A stretch of 59,180 nt of DNA, from the NCBI GenBank assembly GCA_937948705.1, contig CALECF010000241.1, positions 1 to 59,180 of the forward strand. The letters run 5' to 3'. Origin of the DNA: an uncultured Anaerosolibacter sp. GTDB taxonomy: Bacteria; Bacillota_A; Clostridia; Peptostreptococcales; Thermotaleaceae. Of the stretch, positions 55,401 to 59,180 are shown piece after piece. The translations under genes were made by a program, and so were the position numbers. Position 1 is the first letter of the stretch. Every line of letters begins with the position of its first letter. The notes beneath the pieces are model-generated. The model made no database searches. It had not been told where the DNA came from and was given only the letters and a program-made list of their open reading frames with translations.

Positions 55401-56052
55401 TATGGCCTGCCTTGGCTAGGTAATAAGCCGCTGTTAATCCTCCGGGCCCTCCACCAATGATGGCAACGCGTTTGCCTGTAGCTGGCCCAATCTCAGGTAT
55501 AAAAGCATTTTCATCCTTTAAATCAATATCTGCTACAAACCGCTTCAACCATGCAATAGAAATAGGTTCTTCTACCAGTTGTCTCCTACAGGCATCCTCA
55601 CAGGGATGGGGACATATTCTTCCTATGCTGGCTGGAAGGGGTAGCTGCTCTTTGATTAGTTCTAGGGCTTCTCGATATTGACCATTGGCAATTAATCCAA
55701 CATATCCCTGACAGTCCGTATTTCCCGGACAAGCAAGGATACAGGGAGGTCTACAGTCTCCCACATGATCTGTCAGCAGTAATTCTAAGGCAATCTTCCT
55801 CGAATCCTTCACCCTTCTTGTATCTGTATTAATGACCATGCCTTCACTTGCTTCCGTGGCACAGGCCCTTAGTAACCTTGGCAGTCCTTCTACTTCAACC
55901 ACACAGAGTCCACAGGCGCCATAGGTCTGAACCCTTTCATCATGACAAAGAGTAGGTATATGAATTCCACCAGCTTTCGCTACTTCCAATATTGTTTGCC
56001 CTCTTTGTCCAATCATTTCTTTTCCATTTATGTTTACTCGTATTTTTGGCAT
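52474..56052 (-). CDS. Large subunit of a bifurcating-type NAD(P)H complex: 2Fe-2S + NfnB/GltD-like + ferredoxin + NuoG-like fusion
   Basis: 1192 aa from ATG 56052 (GGGGGG upstream). Order: plant-type [2Fe-2S] (C36, C47, C50, C64); GltD/NfnB N-terminal Fe-S helical part (CPHPCEDACRR); FAD motif GGGPGGLTAAYYLA (about 190); NADPH-type GGGNTAMD (about 322); second FAD motif FAGGDATNKG (about 470); two 4Fe-4S (about 615 and 660); then a molybdopterin-oxidoreductase-like domain with C-x2-C-x3-C-x~26-C (about 696) and no Mo ligand (RVQGG near 814 where FDH has Sec/Cys). No H-cluster motifs. It resembles the Sporomusa-type Nfn (Stn) transhydrogenase as I recall it; FDH is unlikely. Confidence 0.82.
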   Translation of the reverse strand: MPKIRVNINGKEMIGQRGQTILEVAKAGGIHIPTLCHDERVQTYGACGLCVVEVEGLPRLLRACATEASEGMVINTDTRRVKDSRKIALELLLTDHVGDCRPPCILACPGNTDCQGYVGLIANGQYREALELIKEQLPLPASIGRICPHPCEDACRRQLVEEPISIAWLKRFVADIDLKDENAFIPEIGPATGKRVAIIGGGPGGLTAAYYLAKAGHKIAIYEAMPELGGMLRYGIPQYRLPKEVLNKEIAIIEKMGVKMLTGIRVGKDVDLSYIREHFDAVYVCIGAWKSAKLNCPGEDLEGVIGGIDFLTKFAVNEPIKTGDRIAVVGGGNTAMDACRTAIRLGAKEVYALYRRTKEEMPAEKVEIKEAEEEGITFKFLVSPIEIIGQDGKVSKIRLQKMKQGEPDKSGRCQPVPIDGEEEIIEVDSVISSIGQMVDGTGFDDIDKTKSESIYADEYTFLTNLPGVFAGGDATNKGAAIAIQAIGEAKKAAEVICRYLEGEIVPYKKPFYVERYDLGEEYFADRPKVHRPDMSHLSSEIRKRSFEEVVEGYGEESAKADAMRCLECGCHDVFECTLFKYANEYEVLPERLAGEVHQRQWQEDHPFILRNPDKCVLCGLCVRVCDEIMGIGALGLVERGFDTIVKPALDLPLKETGCISCGQCISVCPTGALQERLPIEKSVPVEARVTHTVCAHCSVGCNMNLNTKGNLLMRSLPNGMDTVDQGLLCVKGRFGFDIAQKGESLTKPMIRKDGKLEEVPWEEALLYTAKKAQSLTLLYGSTSLGIAISDRYTNEEVYLTSKLGLQVLKTENICCFNRVQGGIEDVLGYDASSNTFDELLSTETILLIGSEVMKNHTIVGLKIKKAVEHGAKLVVINPFQSQVDEWAYKKVTPPNNVSFLKEIAKALLESSLTSKIDWVSGLEELKHSLEAITVSDSAKEVAEIYGKSKKAMIVFEQNGLRADGAKMLANIAVIAGHIGKPRSGIIQLKAKNNSQGVADIVKMKDAQGIIKGIDTKEIKGLLVFGEDIPQVNLKNLSFLMVQDTHLTETAMAADVVLPAASFAESRGTYTSSERKIQRLYQAIAPASGLENWQMIVRLANALSTNMEYSDPDEILHEISIQNHDYFKIDKQQGKQVFWPVNGSPVLYDQGFHWPDGKARLQVTEDGLLFERTKNTDNLSNTFMAFLAKEGLG

Positions 56053-56072
56053 ATATGTCCCCCCTATCTCCT

Positions 56073-57809
56073 TTATTCCACTTGTACTGCATGAAAACCA
56101 CAGACTTCTATACATTTACCGCATTGTACACATGCTTGTTGATGGATATGGTATGGCTGTTTTCTTTCTCCTGTTATGGCTTCAACAGGGCAATTCCTTG
56201 CACATAAACCACATCCAATGCAATTCTGTGAAATAATGGTATAGGTTAATAAACTGGCGCATTGCTTTGCAGGGCATCTCTTATCATAAATATGACTTTC
56301 ATACTCTGCTTTAAAATATTGTATAGTACTCAACACAGGATTTGGTGCTGTTTGACCAAGTCCACAGAGAGAGCCGTCCTTTATTTTTAAACCCAACTCC
56401 TGGAGGAGCTCAATGTCTCCATCCTTTCCTTCTCCATCACAAATCCGTGTAAGGATCTCAAGCATTCGTTTGGTACCAATTCTACAGTGAATACATTTTC
56501 CACAGGATTCTTTTCGTGTGAAATCTAGAAAAAATCTGGCCATATCTACCATACAGGTCGTTTCATCCATGACCACCATTCCTCCAGAGCCCATGATTGC
56601 CCCCGTTTTATTGATGGAGTCATAATCCACAGCTGTATCTAAAAGATGGGCTGGTATACACCCCCCTGAAGGCCCACCCATTTGAACCGCTTTAAATCCT
56701 TTATTATCCATGCTACCGCCCCCGATATCAAAAATAATTTCTCTTAGGGGAATGCCCATTGGTACTTCTACTAGTCCGCCCTTTTTTATTTTTCCCGTTA
56801 AGGCAAAGACCTTTGTACCTTTGCTTTTTTCACTGCCGATTTCGGCAAAAGCACGTCCTCCATGCCTTAGTATCCATGGAACATTGGCAAAGGTCTCAAC
56901 ATTATTAATATTGGTAGGCTTTTGCCAGTATCCTTTCTGAGCAGGAAAAGGGGGCTTTAATCGAGGCATACCTCTTTCGCCTTCCAAGGATGCAATCAAG
57001 GCTGTTTCCTCTCCACACACGAAGGCACCTGCCCCTGCTTTGATTCTTAAATCGAAATGAAAGCCACTGTCATCGATAATGTTTCTCCCAAGGTATCCTT
57101 TCTCCCTTGCTTGATTAATGGCTTTTTGTAGGCGTAGGATAGCAAGGGGATATTCTGCCCTCACGTAGATTACACCTTCATTGGCACCTATGGCATAGGC
57201 TCCTATGAGCATCCCTTCAATTACGCCATGGGGGTCTCCTTCTAATATACTCCGATCCATAAATGCTCCTGGATCTCCTTCATCGGCATTACACACCATA
57301 TATTTGGGTGTATCCAAGGATTGTCTTGCCGCATTCCACTTGAACCAGGTAGGAAAACCAGCTCCTCCTCTGCCACGGAGATTGGCAGTTTTGATTTCTT
57401 CTATGACTTCCTCTGGACTCATTTCTTTTATACATTTTTCTATCCCTTGATAACCACCGGTTTTCATATATTCTTCAATCGATTCGGGATTAATCATCCC
57501 ACAGTTTTTCAAAGCAATTCTTTTCTGCTTCCTTAAAATATCTTCATCTTGCTTTTCTATAACATAAGCAGGATTACGATCCTCCATGATTTCTTTCACC
57601 ATTTCTCGCGTTACATTTACATAAGTTGTTTTTTCACCACTATCTTGAACAACCTCGACAATTGGCTCTAGATAACACATACCAATACAACCTGTTAAGG
57701 TTAATTCCCCCTGTATATTCCGTGCTCTTAGTTCTTGTTCAATGGCTGTATACACCTTATTAGCTCCTGCTGCAATACCACAGCTACCCTGACCCACAAT
57801 GATTTTCAT
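56073..57809 (-). CDS. NuoF/HydB-like NADH-FMN subunit with C-terminal ferredoxin
   Basis: 578 aa. N-terminal thioredoxin-like [2Fe-2S] domain (GSCGIAAG, TGCIGMC), NADH/FMN Rossmann-like core with GRGGAGFPTWFKW (about 143), CNADEGDPGAFMDR and GAGAFVCGEETALIASLEG, the SLBB part, a [4Fe-4S] motif ESCGKCIHCRIGT, and a C-terminal 2x[4Fe-4S] ferredoxin (CIGCGLCARNCP, CVQCGKCIEVC). This is the layout of HydB of bifurcating hydrogenases. Located 3 bp after the NuoE-like gene and 20 bp before the large subunit. Confidence 0.92.
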   Translation of the reverse strand: MKIIVGQGSCGIAAGANKVYTAIEQELRARNIQGELTLTGCIGMCYLEPIVEVVQDSGEKTTYVNVTREMVKEIMEDRNPAYVIEKQDEDILRKQKRIALKNCGMINPESIEEYMKTGGYQGIEKCIKEMSPEEVIEEIKTANLRGRGGAGFPTWFKWNAARQSLDTPKYMVCNADEGDPGAFMDRSILEGDPHGVIEGMLIGAYAIGANEGVIYVRAEYPLAILRLQKAINQAREKGYLGRNIIDDSGFHFDLRIKAGAGAFVCGEETALIASLEGERGMPRLKPPFPAQKGYWQKPTNINNVETFANVPWILRHGGRAFAEIGSEKSKGTKVFALTGKIKKGGLVEVPMGIPLREIIFDIGGGSMDNKGFKAVQMGGPSGGCIPAHLLDTAVDYDSINKTGAIMGSGGMVVMDETTCMVDMARFFLDFTRKESCGKCIHCRIGTKRMLEILTRICDGEGKDGDIELLQELGLKIKDGSLCGLGQTAPNPVLSTIQYFKAEYESHIYDKRCPAKQCASLLTYTIISQNCIGCGLCARNCPVEAITGERKQPYHIHQQACVQCGKCIEVCGFHAVQVE

Positions 57810-57812
57810 CCT

Positions 57813-58340
57813 TTATACCCCCTTTTGCTCACTTGCTACAATCTCCCGGATAATCTTCCTTGCTTTATCTGGAGTAAGTTTTCCAAAGGTATCCCCATTG
57901 ATCGTCATGACTGGAGATAAGCTGCAACAACCCAAGCAGGCCACATTATTGATGGTAAACAATTGATCTGTTGTAGTTTCACTCTCTCCAAAAGACAATT
58001 CACTACGAACGGCCTCTTCAATGAGTTTGGATCCATTGACATGGCAAGCAGTACCCTGACATAAAGAGATCAAATATTTGCCCACTGGCTCTAATCGAAA
58101 CTGGGTATAAAAGGTAGCTACACCATGGATCTTTGCAGCCTTTATTCCCATGAATTCGCCAATTTCCCTAAGCACTTCCTTTGGTAAGTACCCATAGATT
58201 TCTTGAGCTTCTTGGAGTACACTAATTAAGTTGCCTGGAGTTTCCCGATATTTTTCAATTTTAGATTTCAATTTTTCCCATTTAAATTGGTCAATTTTTT
58301 CACTTTCTGTCATTTCTCTTTTACCCATACAACATTCCAT
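57813..58340 (-). CDS. NuoE/HydC-like [2Fe-2S] subunit
   Basis: 175 aa from ATG 58340 (GAGGGGTG 7 nt upstream; frame extends to 58367). Thioredoxin-like [2Fe-2S] fold with the four ligands in CQGTACHVNG and VACLGCCSLSP. First gene of the three-gene operon. It also has an extra Cys-rich N-terminus MECC. Confidence 0.92.
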   Translation of the reverse strand: MECCMGKREMTESEKIDQFKWEKLKSKIEKYRETPGNLISVLQEAQEIYGYLPKEVLREIGEFMGIKAAKIHGVATFYTQFRLEPVGKYLISLCQGTACHVNGSKLIEEAVRSELSFGESETTTDQLFTINNVACLGCCSLSPVMTINGDTFGKLTPDKARKIIREIVASEQKGV

Positions 58341-58526
58341 TGTCCCACACCCCTCAATCATTATCATTGACTTTTCTAAACCATTTTTCAGTTCTCAATC
58401 TTCGATTCTTTTCAGCATCCACCATACTTCTAAGCTATTTTCTTCAAGAATTGTCGTTAACAATTTTTACTTTCCTTCATTTGTGCGAATAATTAAAACT
58501 TTATATATTGCAATGCATTTCTTGTC

Positions 58527-58555
58527 AGATTAGCATTCATTAAGGCTTATGTCAA
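58527..58555 (-). promoter_or_regulatory. Second sigma-A-type promoter of the NuoEFG-like operon
   Basis: TTGACA (58555-58550), 17 nt, TAATCT (58532-58527) on the minus strand; a perfect -35 and a fair -10. Confidence 0.6.
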
Positions 58556-58620
58556 TATATCGTTTTGATATTTATTCAATTTTAAGAATAAATATATTTT
58601 TTAAGAATACTAATGCTTGC

Positions 58621-58659
58621 ATTATATCATTTGTAAGATAATTTTGTAAATATGTTTAC
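58621..58659 (-). promoter_or_regulatory. Promoter/operator shared with grdI
   Basis: TTTACA (58650-58645), 18 nt, TATAAT (58626-58621). GTAAACATATTTAC over the -35 is a near-perfect dyad (GTAAA-n4-TTTAC). 32 of 39 positions match the grdI promoter. Confidence 0.75.
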
Positions 58660-58730
58660 TTTATAAACACGTTTATTTTATTGGAATAATTCTCCTCTAC
58701 TTCCCCTAACTATCAAATCCCTGATAAATA

Positions 58731-58768
58731 AAATAGGAAGGCTCCAGTTTCCTGGAGCCTTCCTATTT
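58731..58768 (-). terminator. Terminator of grdA
   Basis: 17-bp perfect stem (58731-58747 with 58752-58768), loop TTTC, flanked by A/T. Confidence 0.9.
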
Positions 58769-58852
58769 TATTTAACACACGTTGCCTTCTTTTGCTATAA
58801 AGCCTGCTTTTACCTAGCATTTGTTAACTTTTCCCATTATGATAAATTATAT

Positions 58853-59180
58853 CTAGAACTTGCAGAATTGTTCTCTCATAGATGACATTTCAGCAATAAT
58901 GGAATCAACGTCCAATACCATTTCCATCATACCAATTTGCTCATCATAAACCGTGGGATCCACTGCTTCTTTAAACTCTGTATCTATCGCATGATATACT
59001 CTAAGTCCTAACTGGACTCCTGCCAATGAACCTGCATATGTAGGGTCTCCATTTGTTACTGTTTCAGCAGCTAAGCCTGCAGCTTCTGCTTCAGCAGCAC
59101 CAAGAAGAACGATAATGTTTTCAGCACCGTACTTCTCAGTCATATTTTTTACCCTATTTTGATTCTCCAGGTCCATTGCT
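58853..59180 (-). CDS. grdA: Glycine/sarcosine/betaine reductase selenoprotein A (GrdA), C-terminal part
   Basis: Only the C-terminal about 109 residues lie in the window; the frame continues past 59180. The sequence [20 protein letters not shown] ... [13 protein letters not shown] ... [10 protein letters not shown] ... REQFCKF matches GrdA, which accepts the carboxymethyl group and forms acetyl phosphate with GrdC/D. By homology with the CFVU-TA-GAMDLENQ context, the selenocysteine codon should be about 9-11 bp outside the window, so the ATG at 59176 must not be taken as the start. Confidence 0.93.
   Translation of the reverse strand, partial: AMDLENQNRVKNMTEKYGAENIIVLLGAAEAEAAGLAAETVTNGDPTYAGSLAGVQLGLRVYHAIDTEFKEAVDPTVYDEQIGMMEMVLDVDSIIAEMSSMREQFCKF

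Larger units (their letters stand above)
58341..58735. other. Regulatory region upstream of the NuoEFG-like operon
   Basis: AT-rich, about 395 bp, no gene. Contains the promoter at 58621-58659, a second possible promoter (58527-58555) and a direct repeat TTTAAGAATA at about 58581 and 58601, between the two. Confidence 0.6.

Noticed and set aside
52474..56052. Formate dehydrogenase or [FeFe]-hydrogenase catalytic subunit
   Set aside because: No Sec/Cys Mo ligand and no H-cluster motifs; the NfnB/GltD module fits a transhydrogenase-type subunit better.
58853..59176. Complete 107-aa protein starting at ATG 59176
   Set aside because: This Met is internal to GrdA; the frame continues beyond the window edge and the Sec codon is expected just outside.

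Overview
The window looks like a chromosomal segment of a low-GC, anaerobic, amino-acid/betaine-fermenting Firmicute (class Clostridia). The gene content (glycine/betaine reductase genes with a selenocysteine UGA, electron-bifurcating-type flavoprotein genes, rubrerythrin, FtsEX, CsaB, alr-ndoAI-ndoA) resembles Alkaliphilus/Natronincola-type genomes. That placement is an inference from gene families, not a database match. Most genes lie on the minus strand. Plus-strand genes are the GH13 glycosidase (37), the 5-formyl-THF cyclo-ligase (20645), a CHASE4/HD-GYP protein (41391) and an aldo/keto reductase (46524). No tRNA, rRNA, transposase or CRISPR array was recognised.

Layout: 0-4.4 kb holds a GH13 glycosidase, a CtpA-type protease and a PLP class-IV enzyme. 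4.5-11.1 kb is a four-gene peptide ABC transporter operon in which both permeases are fused to extracellular M28-peptidase-type domains, one with intact metal ligands and one degenerate; no solute-binding protein gene is present. 11.2-25.8 kb holds rubrerythrin, a MATE exporter, a P1 peptidase, MutY, a NatAB-like ABC exporter, ftsE-ftsX plus an M23 hydrolase, a MTHFS gene, a Lon-like protease, a LysM protein and a PrcB-type protein. 26-36 kb holds a split transketolase with YitT, a wall-polymer cluster (DUF5693-csaB-tagA), a toxin-antitoxin-type ndoAI/ndoA pair and alr; two copies of a palindromic repeat lie at 26.0 and 34.1 kb. 36-47.7 kb holds a lipoprotein, CBS proteins, NnrDE, AcpS, HD-GYP, a CorA Mg2+ transporter preceded by an M-box riboswitch, a PHP phosphatase, phosphatidylserine decarboxylase and the aldo/keto reductase.

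47.8-59.2 kb is an energy-metabolism region: a BCCT betaine-type transporter, the betaine-reductase-type genes grdH (in-frame UGA = Sec, with a hairpin just downstream) and grdI, a three-gene NuoE/NuoF/NuoG-like complex whose large subunit contains an NfnB/GltD module (like the Sporomusa-type Nfn transhydrogenase), and the 3' part of grdA cut by the window edge. The grdI promoter and the promoter of the transhydrogenase-like operon match at 32 of 39 positions without gaps, including the -35, the -10 and a TAAACA-n-ATTTACA element. This suggests one regulator for both. A plausible scheme is that BCCT imports betaine, GrdH/GrdI/GrdA reduce it with electrons from an NADPH-thioredoxin chain, and the transhydrogenase-like complex balances NADH, ferredoxin and NADPH.

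The strongest candidates for something undescribed are the peptidase-fused, binding-protein-less peptide transporter (4.5-11.1 kb) and the promoter-level link between betaine reduction and the bifurcating-type transhydrogenase (52-58.7 kb).
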